Positions 6,503-16,022 are shown, counted from the first letter of the stretch. The stretch is 64,000 nt of DNA from Taibaiella sp965229095 (GCA_965229095.1 OZ245855.1:4216001-4280000), one strand, 5' to 3'. Notes: generated by a model from the sequence alone, not told the origin. Translations and numbers: made by a program.

Positions 6503-8032
6503 ATGGCCTTTTTTCGTTCCAAGCCGGGATTATTGATCCTGCTATCTGCTGTTTTATTTGCTGTAGCCGTAATGTTTGCCCAATTTTATCTTGCCTGGTT
6601 TTGCCTGCTGCCTTATTTCGCAGCTACAGACCGGCAGCGGGGTCGGGCAGCGCTGCGTTCCGGATTATGGTTAGAAAGTAGTTTTTGTGCTATCCTGCTG
6701 TACTGGATGCCCTCGTTGATCTCCGATTTTACAGGTTCCATACTCTTAGGCATCGTAGTGTATGCGGCGGCTATCGTTATTGCCATGCTTTATTTTGGTT
6801 TGCTGGCCTGGTGTATGGCCTGGTTTCCCCGCGACAGCCGTTCCCCCTGGATTAATGCGCTCTGGATCGCTTCGGTATGGGCTATTGGGGAATGGTTGTT
6901 GTCGACGGCCCTGCCCGGTATGCCCTGGTTTGGCCTGTTCCGTATCAGCAATACTGTACTGGATAACTTGTATGCCATACAGGCAGCAGCATTGGGCGGC
7001 AGCTACCTGCTGAGTTTCTTTATCGTGTTCGTCAATTATCTGCTGGCGCAATATATTATCAGGAGGCAGTGGACAATGATGGCGGTACCCCTGGGGCTTG
7101 TGCTGGGATATATGGCGGCAGGTTATGGTATCCTGTATCGCTTCGAGCAGCAATATGCCGGCACGGGCAAACCCGTTACCATAGCGATCCTTTGTGATAA
7201 TACTACTCCCGATACCAAATGGAACAATGAAAATGGTTCTTTCCTGGTAAAAAGGTTACTGGACCTGAATGCAAAAGCCGCGGCTATCAAACCTGATATT
7301 GCTTTATGGACCGAGGCTGTGGTGCCCTGGACTTACCGTGCCGATGACGATTTTATCAAAACGGTACTGAACACTACGGCGCCGCAAGGCATTACGCACA
7401 TTATGGGCATGACTACTCCCTGCAACGATAAGGCTATATACAACTCGGCCTACTGTCTGTTGCCCGATGGCAAGGTATCGGGCAGGTACGATAAGCATTA
7501 CCCGGTAAGTCTCGCCGAGAAGCCATGGGGATTTTTAGCCTTACCCTTCGGAGGAAGCGCTGCCGCCCGTTTTCAGGAGATGGAGGGCCTAAGTCCTTTG
7601 CCCCTGCCAACGCCTTATGACAAAGTGGGTGTCCTGATCTGCAACGATGGTACCGTGCCGGGCGCCACCTTGGCACAAGTGCGTAATGGCGCCCGGTTCC
7701 TGGTTAGCCTGAGTAATGATGCCTGGTTCAGTCACGTTTCCTGTTTGGTGAGGCAACATTATTTAAATACCAGGTTGCGTGCGGTTGAAGTACGCAAGGA
7801 TATGGCCATCAATTGCAACATGGGCACCTCGGGCCTTGTGAGCGCAAGTGGTAAAGCGCAAATCGCTCCTGTGGCTGATGATAGTTTTGTAACCCCGGTT
7901 TCGGTTTATAGCAACAAATATTTAACAGCTTATGCCTCTTTCCCTTTGCTGTCTATATATGTCTGTACTGTATTAGTTCTTATCTTCATTTTTATTAATG
8001 TCTATTCAAAAAAACCAAAACACACGCAATGA
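6503..8032 (+). CDS. Apolipoprotein N-acyltransferase-like membrane nitrilase
   Basis: This 509-residue protein has the Lnt plan: six or more N-terminal membrane helices (residues 8-200), a periplasmic carbon-nitrogen hydrolase domain (225-460) and a last helix (479-500). The catalytic triad positions are E271 (LWTEAVVPW), K331 (RYDKHYP) and C380 (VLICNDGT). In classical Lnt the cysteine is followed by Tyr-Glu; here it is Asn-Asp, so N-acylation of lipoproteins is likely but not certain. Its stop overlaps the ATG of the secreted PKD gene by four bases, an odd partner that may be chance organisation. Confidence 0.78.
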   Translation: MAFFRSKPGLLILLSAVLFAVAVMFAQFYLAWFCLLPYFAATDRQRGRAALRSGLWLESSFCAILLYWMPSLISDFTGSILLGIVVYAAAIVIAMLYFGLLAWCMAWFPRDSRSPWINALWIASVWAIGEWLLSTALPGMPWFGLFRISNTVLDNLYAIQAAALGGSYLLSFFIVFVNYLLAQYIIRRQWTMMAVPLGLVLGYMAAGYGILYRFEQQYAGTGKPVTIAILCDNTTPDTKWNNENGSFLVKRLLDLNAKAAAIKPDIALWTEAVVPWTYRADDDFIKTVLNTTAPQGITHIMGMTTPCNDKAIYNSAYCLLPDGKVSGRYDKHYPVSLAEKPWGFLALPFGGSAAARFQEMEGLSPLPLPTPYDKVGVLICNDGTVPGATLAQVRNGARFLVSLSNDAWFSHVSCLVRQHYLNTRLRAVEVRKDMAINCNMGTSGLVSASGKAQIAPVADDSFVTPVSVYSNKYLTAYASFPLLSIYVCTVLVLIFIFINVYSKKPKHTQ

Positions 8033-9786
8033 AAAAACTATTACTTCCTTTTCTTTTTCTATTGCTCTCTACAGTGAAGCTTTATGCGATCATTATTACC
8101 CCGTTTATTACGCAAACCCAGTACCGCTGGCGTAATGACGATGGTAATGAAGCAACGGCTACCTGGAGGGCTCCTGTCAATACCGCTATAACGGTGGGAG
8201 ATACGACCACGGTACTCCGGGTAAGGATCGAGCTCAACAATAACTCGGGTGGCGGTGCTTATGACATTAATGAAACCCTGGAGTACTCTTCCAACGGGGG
8301 CACCAGCTGGACGCCGATCACCAATGCGCCTACCAATGCTTTTAGATATGTTTCCAGCACCTTTGTAACCAATGGGGGCGCTACTACCAATCAAATGGGT
8401 AGTGTTACTGCGGGTACCTTCGTGGCCGGGCGCATCATATCGGCAGTGCCTACCGCGACTCCTTTTTCCATGGATGCCAACAAGACGGAATACGAATGGG
8501 TGATCAAGCCTACGGGCAACATCCTGCCGCTGACGGCTTATACCTTCCGCTCTTCCAACCAGGGCTCTACCCCTGTTGTTTATCCTACCTTGAATACTAC
8601 TTGTGTAGGGGCTTATATTTTGTCGAAAACAGACAGCAGCCGTTGCGGCCCGGGCGATGTACAGATCAAAGCGGTGGGTAGTCCTGGTACTACGGTGAAG
8701 TGGTACAGCAGTCCTTCCAGTACAACGGTATTGGCTACCGGCGGTACCTTTACTACCCCTCCGCTTACAAGCAGTACTACTTATTATGCTGCTGCTACGG
8801 CGGGCACCACCTGCGAAGGTCCCAGGGTAGCGGTGACCGCTACGGTGAACCCTGTACCGGTAGTGAACCTGGGTAATGATGTTACCGTCTGTATCGGCGA
8901 TCCGGCGACCTTCAATGCCGGTACCTTTAATGCCTATCTCTGGAACGATGGCGCGACTACGCCAACCAAAACAGCAACGGTGGCCGGTACTTATTATGTA
9001 ACGGTTACGGGCCCGGGTGGCTGCAAGGGAAGCGACACCGTCAAGCTACTGAACCACCCCAAGCCGGTAGTGAACCTGGGCAACGATACCTTTATCTGCC
9101 CGGGCGTTACGCTTACCTTAAATGCCAGTAATCCGGGTATGAAGTATGTCTGGGACAACAGTACCACCAACCAGACCCGTGATGTGAATACGACAGGCTC
9201 TTATTCGGTAGTGGTTACCAATGAGTTCAACTGCAGCAGCAGCGACCAGATCAATGTTACGATAAAGGATGTGCCGCTGGGCAATATCAATGCCGTACAC
9301 GGCAACCCGGCAACTTATACTTTTTATGTACTTGATCCCCAGTTTGCGGTGGGCTATACCTGGGATTTCGGCGATGGTTCGCCATTGGCTTCGGGACTTA
9401 TGACCCAGCATACTTATGCCACCAATAATATCTACACGGTACATCTTACGCTCCTGGGCGATTGCGGTACTAATGCCACGAGGTCGAGAACTGTGGACGT
9501 ATATGATGCAGGCGGCGCTACAGGTATCAACAGCTATACCGCCAACGGTGACTTTACGATCTATCCCAACCCGGCAAGCGATGTGCTGACTGTCGCCGTT
9601 ACAACAGGCCTGCAGCTTCGATCTATTGAAGTGTACAATATCCTGGGGCAAAAAGTGAAGACCGCGAGCCCCGGGGCAACAGACAAGCATGTTATCGGGA
9701 CCAAAGAGCTGGCTTCTGGTATCTACTCTTTAAAAATGGAAACAGATAAAGGAACGATCATCCGCAAATTTGAGATCCGGAAATAG
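8029..9786 (+). CDS. Secreted Ig-like/PKD-domain protein with T9SS sorting tail
   Basis: This 585-residue protein begins with a signal peptide (KKLLLPFLFLLLSTVKLYA). It continues with a region of about 170 residues I do not recognise. After that come several short Ig-like repeats with the recurring element VNLGNDTFIC (near residues 283 and 347) and a PKD domain around 430-490 (YTWDFGDGS). The C-terminal 75 residues form a type A sorting tail (FTIYPNPASD, VYNILGQKV, GIYSLKME, RKFEIRK), which directs export by T9SS. It is probably a cell-surface adhesin or structural protein. It is coupled to the Lnt-like gene (ATGA) and ends before a strong bidirectional terminator. Confidence 0.85.
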   Translation: MKKLLLPFLFLLLSTVKLYAIIITPFITQTQYRWRNDDGNEATATWRAPVNTAITVGDTTTVLRVRIELNNNSGGGAYDINETLEYSSNGGTSWTPITNAPTNAFRYVSSTFVTNGGATTNQMGSVTAGTFVAGRIISAVPTATPFSMDANKTEYEWVIKPTGNILPLTAYTFRSSNQGSTPVVYPTLNTTCVGAYILSKTDSSRCGPGDVQIKAVGSPGTTVKWYSSPSSTTVLATGGTFTTPPLTSSTTYYAAATAGTTCEGPRVAVTATVNPVPVVNLGNDVTVCIGDPATFNAGTFNAYLWNDGATTPTKTATVAGTYYVTVTGPGGCKGSDTVKLLNHPKPVVNLGNDTFICPGVTLTLNASNPGMKYVWDNSTTNQTRDVNTTGSYSVVVTNEFNCSSSDQINVTIKDVPLGNINAVHGNPATYTFYVLDPQFAVGYTWDFGDGSPLASGLMTQHTYATNNIYTVHLTLLGDCGTNATRSRTVDVYDAGGATGINSYTANGDFTIYPNPASDVLTVAVTTGLQLRSIEVYNILGQKVKTASPGATDKHVIGTKELASGIYSLKMETDKGTIIRKFEIRK

Positions 9787-9807
9787 ACGATAAACACCAA
9801 ATGTAAT

Positions 9808-9849
9808 AAAAGCATAAGGAGGCCGTACATACGGCCTCCTTATGCTTTT
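9808..9849. terminator. Bidirectional intrinsic terminator
   Basis: A perfect 19-bp stem (9808-9826 with 9831-9849) has an A-run on one side and a T-run on the other, with a 4-base loop. It sits between convergent genes ending at 9786 and 9866 and can stop transcription from both. Confidence 0.9.
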
Positions 9850-9865
9850 AAGCTTATTGCGATTA

Positions 9866-10483
9866 CTATTTCTTGTTTTCCCTGTTCTTGATCTCGTCCC
9901 GGATGGCAATAGCCTGGATGTAATCTTCGCTTTCCAATACCTGGTGCAGCAGCTCATTCAGCTCATCCATGCTCATAGCTTTTAAATCGTGGGAGGTACC
10001 GCTTTCGGCGGTGCCGGTTTGCTCTGCTTCCTGGCTTTCGGTACCTTCTTCTGATACCGTGCCGATACTGGGCTGATCCATGAACAGGCCGGCGGCTTCC
10101 AGTATGTTTTCGTAAGTAAAGATGGGGCAACCGATACGCACGGCCAGGGCCAGCGCGTCGGAAGTGCGGGAATCTATCTCGATGGTTTCTTTGCCATTGG
10201 AACAGATGAGCTGTGCAAAGAAGATGCCTTCCTCCAGCTTATAGATCAGTACTTCCTGCAATTCGATATTGAACGATAGCATGAAGTTATAGAAGAGATC
10301 GTGCGTTAAGGGACGGCTGGGCTTTATCCTTTCCAGGGCCACTACGATAGCCTGCGCTTCAAAGGCCCCGATAACAATAGGTAAACGACGCAATCCGTTG
10401 ATCTCGCCAAGCACCACAGCGTAGGAATGGGTCTGGGTTACGCTGCTGGACAAGGCTACTATTTCAAGTTCAATTTTTTTCAT
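9866..10483 (-). CDS. Bifunctional nuclease (DUF151) family protein with UVR motif
   Basis: This is a 205-residue protein. Residues 1-135 are a DUF151/BFN domain (LPIVIGAFEAQAIV, SRPLTHDLF, IDSRTSDALALAVR). An acidic linker of about 30 residues follows. The C-terminus (MDELNELLHQVLESEDYIQA) resembles the UvrB/UvrC-interaction UVR motif. Plant members have RNase and DNase activity; the bacterial role is uncertain. This two-part architecture is common in Bacteroidota. It follows topoisomerase IV subunit A by 132 bases on the same strand. Confidence 0.85.
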   Translation of the reverse strand: MKKIELEIVALSSSVTQTHSYAVVLGEINGLRRLPIVIGAFEAQAIVVALERIKPSRPLTHDLFYNFMLSFNIELQEVLIYKLEEGIFFAQLICSNGKETIEIDSRTSDALALAVRIGCPIFTYENILEAAGLFMDQPSIGTVSEEGTESQEAEQTGTAESGTSHDLKAMSMDELNELLHQVLESEDYIQAIAIRDEIKNRENKK

Positions 10484-10615
10484 TTGTTATGATGTCGCTG
10501 CCGGGATCATTTTCATAAAAAAACGGCCTGTACAGCAAGGTGTGAAGTTAATAAACCTTTGAATTCATTTTATAAAATTTTTACCTGCGCAGGGGCCGAA
10601 ACCCCCGGTCTGCCG

Positions 10616-13177
10616 CTAAAACAATGTAGGCGCTTCTTCGGAACTGTCCTGTTCTTTGCGCTCGTTGTCTTCTTCTTTCGGCTCCATTTCCACTTCTTCC
10701 TCTTTCTCCTCAAAAATAATTTCCAGGAGGTCTTTCTCGCTCAGTTTGTTACCTACCGCTTTCCAGCCGCTGACACTTACCTTTTCGGTAAGGTCAACCA
10801 CCTCTTCGCGGGCATCCGATTTCTTCTTGCCCAGCTTCAGGGTTACGATAGGGTGCTGGTCGGTAGTCACCAGTTCCAGCTTATTTTTAGGCCCTTCCTT
10901 AATAAACAGGAATTTGCTTTTCAGGGTCTGTGTTTCGATATGGAAGCGCTTAACGCTGTATTGTGCTTTGTCGGCATCAAAATAGATAGCGGTAATCACT
11001 TTGGTAGGGTTGAACTTCTCGATGCGTACGATCTGTGCCACCTCATAACGGTTGCCGAGGTCGAAGTCGGTGAGCTCGTAATGGCCGTCCTTGTAGAAAA
11101 CAAGAATACGATCTTCCTGTTCAAAACTGCCCAGCAGCTTGCCATAGCCATCGGTATTCAACCGGCCCACCTGGGCGTCGTACCATATTTTAGGCGCCGA
11201 AAGCGTGCTCTTGCCCTGCTCCTTGAATTTAATCTGCCTTACGGGGTACTTGGTCACCTGGTTGCCCTGTGAGCTGCGGCCTTTGATGATGAGCTCTTCA
11301 AAGTAAAAGTCAAAAACCTTTACCCTGGCCGTACTGCCCGGCGAAAGGGTTATCGATACCACCTCCGCTTCCCCGTTCGGGTTGGCGGTAAAATACATGA
11401 CCTTACTACCTTTATTACCTTTGGTAAGGTCATATTCCTTATCGCGGGTAATCCCCGTTACGTTAAACCGTTTAGCATACACCACACCGCTGCTGCCATC
11501 CATATACATCATATTATAGGTGGTACGCTCGTCGTTCTTCTTGAACACATCCAGGTGGATGATGTCTTTGCCCACAAATGTCTTGTCGGCGACCTTGGTT
11601 ACGATCATCGTGCCATCCTTCCGGAATACGATAATATTATCGATGTCGGAACAATCGCATACAAACTCATCTTTCTTCAGGCCGGTGCCTATAAAGCCTT
11701 CCTTACGGTTTACATAAAGCTTGGCATTGGCAATGGCTACTTTGTTGGCTTGTATATTGTCAAATATCTTGATCTCGGTCTGGCGCTCTTTCCCTTTGCC
11801 GTATTTCTTCAGCAGGTTCTCATAATAAGCAATGGCAAAGTCGGTCAGGTGCTCGATATGATGCTTGGTTTGCGCAATATTATCTTCCGTAGCCTTGATA
11901 TGTTCGTCGGCCTTAAATGCATCGAACTTGGAAATACGTTTGATCCTGATCTCGGTCAGTTTAACGATATCTTCCTGGGTAATTTCCCTGCGGAACAGCT
12001 TCTTGTAGGGCTTTAAACCTTTATCGATGGCTGCCAGTACGCCTTCCCAGGTGGTTTGCTCTTCGATGTCGCGGTAGATCCGTTTTTCGATAAAGATCTT
12101 TTCCAGGGAAGAATAATGCCAGTCGTCTTCGAGTTCGCGCAGCTTGATCTCCAGTTCCGCTTTCAGCAAGGCTTTGGTATGATCCACGGAATGCTTCAGC
12201 AGGTCGCTTACCCCAACGAAATTGGGCTTATCCGCAACGATAATACAAGCGTTGGGAGAAATGGAAATTTCGCAATCGGTAAAAGCATACAAGGCGTCGA
12301 TCGTCTGATCGCTGGAAACACCCGGAGCTAGCTGTACCGCCAGTTCTACGTCCTTGGCGGTATTGTCGGTAATGCTTTTGATCTTGATCTTGCCGCTGTC
12401 ATTGGCTTTGAGCACGCTGTCGATCAATTGCTGGGTGGTTACCCCATAAGGCACCGATTTGATGAGGAGCGTTTTTTTGTCCAGCTCCTCTATATGCACC
12501 CTTACCCTTACCTTGCCGCCACGGTTACCATCGTTGTAATTGCTTACATCGATCATGCCGCCGGTCTGGAAGTCGGGATACAGCTCAAATTTGCGGCCTT
12601 TAAGGTGCTTAATGGCAGCATCCAGTATTTCACAAAAATTATGGGGTAATATCTTTGTGGAAAGACCTACGGCAATACCTTCGGCGCCCTGGGCTACCAG
12701 TAGGGGGAATTTCATGGGCAAGGTCACCGGTTCGTTCTTCCGGCCGTCATAGCTCAGTTGCCATTCCGTTGTTTTGCCGTTGAAAGCCACATCGAGGGCA
12801 AACTTGGACAGCCTGGCCTCGATATAACGCGCTGCCGCCGCGCTATCACCCGTACGCACATCGCCCCAGTTACCCTGCATGTCTATCATCAGGTCCTTCT
12901 GGCCCAGGTTGGTAATGGCATCGCCTATGGAAGCGTCGCCGTGGGGGTGGTACTGCATGGTTTGACCAATAATATTGGCCACCTTATTGTAACGGCCGTC
13001 GTCCATTTCCTTCATGGCATGGAGGATACGGCGCTGAACAGGCTTAAGCCCGTCTTCCACCGCAGGTACGGCACGTTCGAGGATCACATAACTGGCATAT
13101 TCGAGAAACCAGCTTTCGTACATCTTATTAATGGACGGGGCGCTGTGTTCTTCATGTTCTAATTCCTGTTCGGTCAT
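10616..13177 (-). CDS. parC: DNA topoisomerase IV subunit A (ParC/GyrA family)
   Basis: This 853-residue enzyme cuts and rejoins DNA as part of a type IIA topoisomerase that decatenates daughter chromosomes. Counting from the ATG, the quinolone-pocket region GQTMQYHPHGDASIGD and the active-site tyrosine in AAAARYIEARLS (about residue 118) are intact. The C-terminal domain is a beta-pinwheel without a canonical GyrA box (RSSQGNQVT in one blade), and the tail is strongly acidic. Both favour topoisomerase IV over gyrase. I chose ATG 13177; an in-frame TTG at 13189 is less likely. A TAnnTTTG element lies 32 bases upstream. parE is not in the window. Confidence 0.9.
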   Translation of the reverse strand: MTEQELEHEEHSAPSINKMYESWFLEYASYVILERAVPAVEDGLKPVQRRILHAMKEMDDGRYNKVANIIGQTMQYHPHGDASIGDAITNLGQKDLMIDMQGNWGDVRTGDSAAAARYIEARLSKFALDVAFNGKTTEWQLSYDGRKNEPVTLPMKFPLLVAQGAEGIAVGLSTKILPHNFCEILDAAIKHLKGRKFELYPDFQTGGMIDVSNYNDGNRGGKVRVRVHIEELDKKTLLIKSVPYGVTTQQLIDSVLKANDSGKIKIKSITDNTAKDVELAVQLAPGVSSDQTIDALYAFTDCEISISPNACIIVADKPNFVGVSDLLKHSVDHTKALLKAELEIKLRELEDDWHYSSLEKIFIEKRIYRDIEEQTTWEGVLAAIDKGLKPYKKLFRREITQEDIVKLTEIRIKRISKFDAFKADEHIKATEDNIAQTKHHIEHLTDFAIAYYENLLKKYGKGKERQTEIKIFDNIQANKVAIANAKLYVNRKEGFIGTGLKKDEFVCDCSDIDNIIVFRKDGTMIVTKVADKTFVGKDIIHLDVFKKNDERTTYNMMYMDGSSGVVYAKRFNVTGITRDKEYDLTKGNKGSKVMYFTANPNGEAEVVSITLSPGSTARVKVFDFYFEELIIKGRSSQGNQVTKYPVRQIKFKEQGKSTLSAPKIWYDAQVGRLNTDGYGKLLGSFEQEDRILVFYKDGHYELTDFDLGNRYEVAQIVRIEKFNPTKVITAIYFDADKAQYSVKRFHIETQTLKSKFLFIKEGPKNKLELVTTDQHPIVTLKLGKKKSDAREEVVDLTEKVSVSGWKAVGNKLSEKDLLEIIFEEKEEEVEMEPKEEDNERKEQDSSEEAPTLF

Positions 13178-13208
13178 TGAGTCCGGCAATATATTTTAAA
13201 TGCGGCTG

Positions 13209-13216
13209 CAAAAATA
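13209..13216 (-). promoter_or_regulatory. Putative -7 promoter element for parC
   Basis: TATTTTTG on the minus strand matches the Bacteroidota TAnnTTTG consensus and would give a leader of about 25 bases. No clear -33 TTTG is seen. Confidence 0.35.
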
Positions 13217-13279
13217 AGAAAATGAGGGGACTGCCGCTTATATAAAAAAAAGAGATGGTATGACGCTCCCGGGGCCTGG

Positions 13280-13927
13280 TTACAGGTGTTGCAACAACAA
13301 ATCTGTTATCTCTTCCTTGCGGGTAAGCAGCATATTATGACTGCCACCCGCTACCGGAACCGCATGGGTAATATTGTGATAAGGGAACATGCGATCCCTG
13401 GTGCCATGTATATGAATGATATCTTTCCTGTGATCGCTGCTGCCCGGCCAGTTGACAATGGCATGGACGCACCAGGACAGGAAAGCGGGGCTGTTGCTCC
13501 TGGCCATGGCTACCACCATTTCCCGAAGGCCGGGTATATTGTTGATCTCCCTGAGCAAAAAGCTCCCGTAATGTACCCCGGCAATAAAGGCCTTGCCGGG
13601 TAGCAGGCGATGCAGGTTGCTGTACCTTAGCTGACGCAGCCGCCAGGGCATTTCGGCCCGGCATTTGACCGAAGAGATCAGGATCACCTTTTCGGGATGC
13701 AGGTGTTTCAATAATTCCATGGTCATCATGCCGCCCATAGAATTGGCCACGATATTAAAAGGGCGGGTAGTATCGATAGCCGGCAGGAACTTCAGCACGT
13801 ATTGCTCCATCGTATCGCCGGGCGTAGGTACCGGGAAAGGCAGGTACACGCTATGCGGTATATGCTGTAGCTGGTGCTGGAAAAGCCGCTGGTCGGTGGC
13901 GATACCGCCGATGAAATAAGTAATCAT
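13280..13927 (-). CDS. Alpha/beta hydrolase
   Basis: This small hydrolase of 215 residues has a clear catalytic triad by sequence: S63 in ANSMGGM, D178 in HGTRDRMFP and H197 in GGSHNML. The lid domain is short. No signal peptide is present, so it is cytosolic. Substrate is unknown; size resembles carboxylesterases of the BioH type, but there are no biotin genes nearby. It stands alone between the parC gene and a PadR regulator. Confidence 0.8.
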   Translation of the reverse strand: MITYFIGGIATDQRLFQHQLQHIPHSVYLPFPVPTPGDTMEQYVLKFLPAIDTTRPFNIVANSMGGMMTMELLKHLHPEKVILISSVKCRAEMPWRLRQLRYSNLHRLLPGKAFIAGVHYGSFLLREINNIPGLREMVVAMARSNSPAFLSWCVHAIVNWPGSSDHRKDIIHIHGTRDRMFPYHNITHAVPVAGGSHNMLLTRKEEITDLLLQHL

Positions 13928-14009
13928 TCCTGGAGTACGGGATTATAGATCGTAATACAAATGCGTATCGAAACCGTAAGGTGAACGAGGACCTTATTAG
14001 CCTGTGGGC

Positions 14010-14351
14010 CTACGTGCCCGTTTTCAACCGGTATTTTAATATCTTCTGCAAAGCGCCTATCGATTCCTGTAAGGCTTCCAGTCGCATGATGGCTTCCTTT
14101 TTGCCTTTGCGGTTCAGTTTATAATACTTACGGCTCCTGCCTTCTACGATCTCCGTCTCTGTGTCGAGTAAGGCAGCTTCCTCCAGCTTGTGTAATGCAG
14201 GGTATAAGGCCGCTTCGGTGATCTTCATCTTGCCTTTGCTGCCTTCCCTTACCGCTTTGGTGATTTCGTAGCCGTACATGCGGCCGTTAAGCTGCAGCAA
14301 TTGCAGGATTACCGTAGCCAGGCTGCCTTTGATGATGCGGTCGTGTTCCAT
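14010..14351 (-). CDS. PadR family transcriptional regulator
   Basis: The likely start is ATG 14351, giving 113 residues that begin MEHDRIIKGSL. The frame continues to 14459, but those residues would lie over the aroE terminator. The winged-helix motif is typical of PadR: YGYEITKAV, then KITEAALYPALHKLEEAALL, then GRSRKYYKLNRKGK. A short C-terminal helix completes the dimer. PadR proteins usually repress nearby transport or stress genes. Here the neighbours are a hydrolase and aroE, so the target is unclear. Confidence 0.87.
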   Translation of the reverse strand: MEHDRIIKGSLATVILQLLQLNGRMYGYEITKAVREGSKGKMKITEAALYPALHKLEEAALLDTETEIVEGRSRKYYKLNRKGKKEAIMRLEALQESIGALQKILKYRLKTGT

Positions 14352-14360
14352 ACCGGCAAA

Positions 14361-14410
14361 AATAAATAAAAAAAAGCACATGCATAACCAAATTAGGTAT
14401 ACATGTGCTT
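14361..14410 (-). terminator. Intrinsic terminator after aroE
   Basis: On the minus strand AAGCACATG (14410-14402) pairs with CATGTGCTT (14382-14374) and is followed by a long T-rich run (14375 down to 14361). It lies 31 bases after the aroE stop and separates it from the PadR gene. Confidence 0.75.
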
Positions 14411-14440
14411 GTCGTATAATACCGTTGGGATGTACAGGTA

Positions 14441-15169
14441 TTAAAGCTCTTCCTGCCATATCTTCCAGGCCGCCTCGGCCTGGCCTATCAGCATCTCGTA
14501 ACCGTTCTTTACCGCCGTTCCCCTGGCTTCGCCTTGTTGCAGGAACAAAGTCGCCGCGGGATTATAGATAAGGTCGTACAGCAAATGCCCTTTGCCCAGG
14601 TATTCGTAAGGTAGCTCCGGGGAGGCATCGGTATCGGGGTACATGCCCAGGGGCGTGGTATTGATGAGCAGCAAATGATCGTTGATCGTTGCGGCATCCA
14701 GCATCGCATAAGACAACTGTCCCTCGGCAGGGTTGCGGGACACAAAGCGGTAGCCGATGTTGAGCTGCCGCAAAGCATAGGCCACGGCCTTGGAGGCGCC
14801 GCCGGTACCCAGGATGAGGGCCTGCCGGTGTTGCGGGCCCAACAAGGGTTGCAGGGAGTCCCGGAAGCCAATCACATCGGTATTAAAGCCGGTGAGCTGT
14901 CCGTCCCTGATCTTTATCGTATTAACTGCCCCTATCTGTGCCGCCGTTTCGTCCAGTGCGTCGAGAAAAGGAAGCACTGCCTCCTTATAGGGAATGGTTA
15001 CATTCAACCCCTTCAGGCCGGGCTGTGCCTGCAACAAAGCGCGGAGCTCCGTAATGGAAGCCAGCGGGAATTTGTGATAGCTTTCGGCCAGGCCCAGTTG
15101 TTCAAATTTGGCCTGGAAATAGCCCGGCGAAAAGGTTTGCAGTAAAGGATAGCCGATGATGCCGTACAT
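14441..15169 (-). CDS. aroE: Shikimate dehydrogenase
   Basis: This enzyme reduces 3-dehydroshikimate to shikimate with NADPH in the aromatic amino acid pathway. It has 242 residues, slightly short for the family. The catalytic lysine is in LNVTIPYKE and the aspartate in TGFNTDVIGF. The nucleotide-binding loop is LGTGGASKAV, and NTTPLGMYP is also conserved. It follows the SDR gene by 18 bases and shares its transcript. Confidence 0.92.
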   Translation of the reverse strand: MYGIIGYPLLQTFSPGYFQAKFEQLGLAESYHKFPLASITELRALLQAQPGLKGLNVTIPYKEAVLPFLDALDETAAQIGAVNTIKIRDGQLTGFNTDVIGFRDSLQPLLGPQHRQALILGTGGASKAVAYALRQLNIGYRFVSRNPAEGQLSYAMLDAATINDHLLLINTTPLGMYPDTDASPELPYEYLGKGHLLYDLIYNPAATLFLQQGEARGTAVKNGYEMLIGQAEAAWKIWQEEL

Positions 15170-15187
15170 AAAATCCGGATTCAGGTA

Positions 15188-15973
15188 TTACAAGCTGCCG
15201 GTACGGCCGCCATCTACAGGTATGCTTACACCGGTAATATAAGCCGCTGCCGGTGTGGCGAGGAAAGCCGCTGCTGCTGCAATCTCTTCCGGCTGGCCAA
15301 AACGTTTCATCGGTATCTCTTCCAGCATTTCGTGCTCTACGGCTTCTTTGGCCGTTCCGGTTTTAGTTGATTTTGCATTGACGATGGTCTCCAGGCGGGC
15401 CGTAGCCGTGGCGCCCGGCAGGATATTGTTTACGGTAATGCCATGTACGGCCAGCTCGTTCGACATGGTCTTGGCCCAGGAGGCCACCGCTCCGCGGATG
15501 GTATTGCTTACGCCGAGTCCTTTCAACGGGATTTTTACCGAAGTGGAAATGATATTGATCACCCGGCCGTAGCCGGCTGTCTTCATGCCCGGTATTACCA
15601 GTTGCGTGAGCAGTTGGTTGCAGATAAGGTGCTGCTGGAATGCGCTGAAGAAAGCCTCCGGTGCGGCTTCCGTTATGGGACCGCCGGCGGGGCCGCCGCT
15701 ATTGTTGATCAGGATATGTATCGTTTTCGCTTGTACATAAGCCGCCACAACGGTCTTTACCTTTTCGTAGTCGCTGTAATCGGCTACCAGGTAATCGTGC
15801 TGTTGTCCTGCCGTGGTGGACAGAGTACCTATTGCCTCTTGCAAAGCCGTTTCGTTACGGGCAATAAGCGTGCAGGTGGCGCCGAGGAGGGCCAGCTCAC
15901 GGGCAATGGCCAATCCTATACCCTGGGTGCTGCCGCCCACCAGCGCATGTTTTCCTTCTAATGATAATTGCAT
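15188..15973 (-). CDS. SDR family oxidoreductase lacking the YxxxK active site
   Basis: With the start at ATG 15973 the protein has 261 residues and a Rossmann fold. The cofactor loop is GGSTQGIG rather than TGxxxGIG, and NNSGG near residue 90 is the usual NAG-like motif. The catalytic Tyr and Lys of YxxxK are replaced by S156 and R160 in GVSNTIRGAV, although Ser143/Ser145 and the C-terminal VDGG are kept. This agrees with an atypical ketoacyl reductase-like subgroup described as lacking perfect catalytic motifs (cd05344, from memory). It may bind NAD(P) without classical reductase chemistry. An upstream extension to 16060 would run into the patatin gene. Confidence 0.8.
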   Translation of the reverse strand: MQLSLEGKHALVGGSTQGIGLAIARELALLGATCTLIARNETALQEAIGTLSTTAGQQHDYLVADYSDYEKVKTVVAAYVQAKTIHILINNSGGPAGGPITEAAPEAFFSAFQQHLICNQLLTQLVIPGMKTAGYGRVINIISTSVKIPLKGLGVSNTIRGAVASWAKTMSNELAVHGITVNNILPGATATARLETIVNAKSTKTGTAKEAVEHEMLEEIPMKRFGQPEEIAAAAAFLATPAAAYITGVSIPVDGGRTGSL

Positions 15974-15991
15974 AGTTGATTTTTTGCTGTG

Positions 15992-15999
15992 CAAATATA
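15992..15999 (-). promoter_or_regulatory. Putative -7 promoter element for the SDR-aroE pair
   Basis: TATATTTG on the minus strand fits TAnnTTTG and lies about 19 bases before the SDR start, in the short gap after the patatin stop. No -33 element is evident. Confidence 0.3.
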
Positions 16000-16022
16000 C
16001 AGCTAAGGAAACAACCGGGGCC

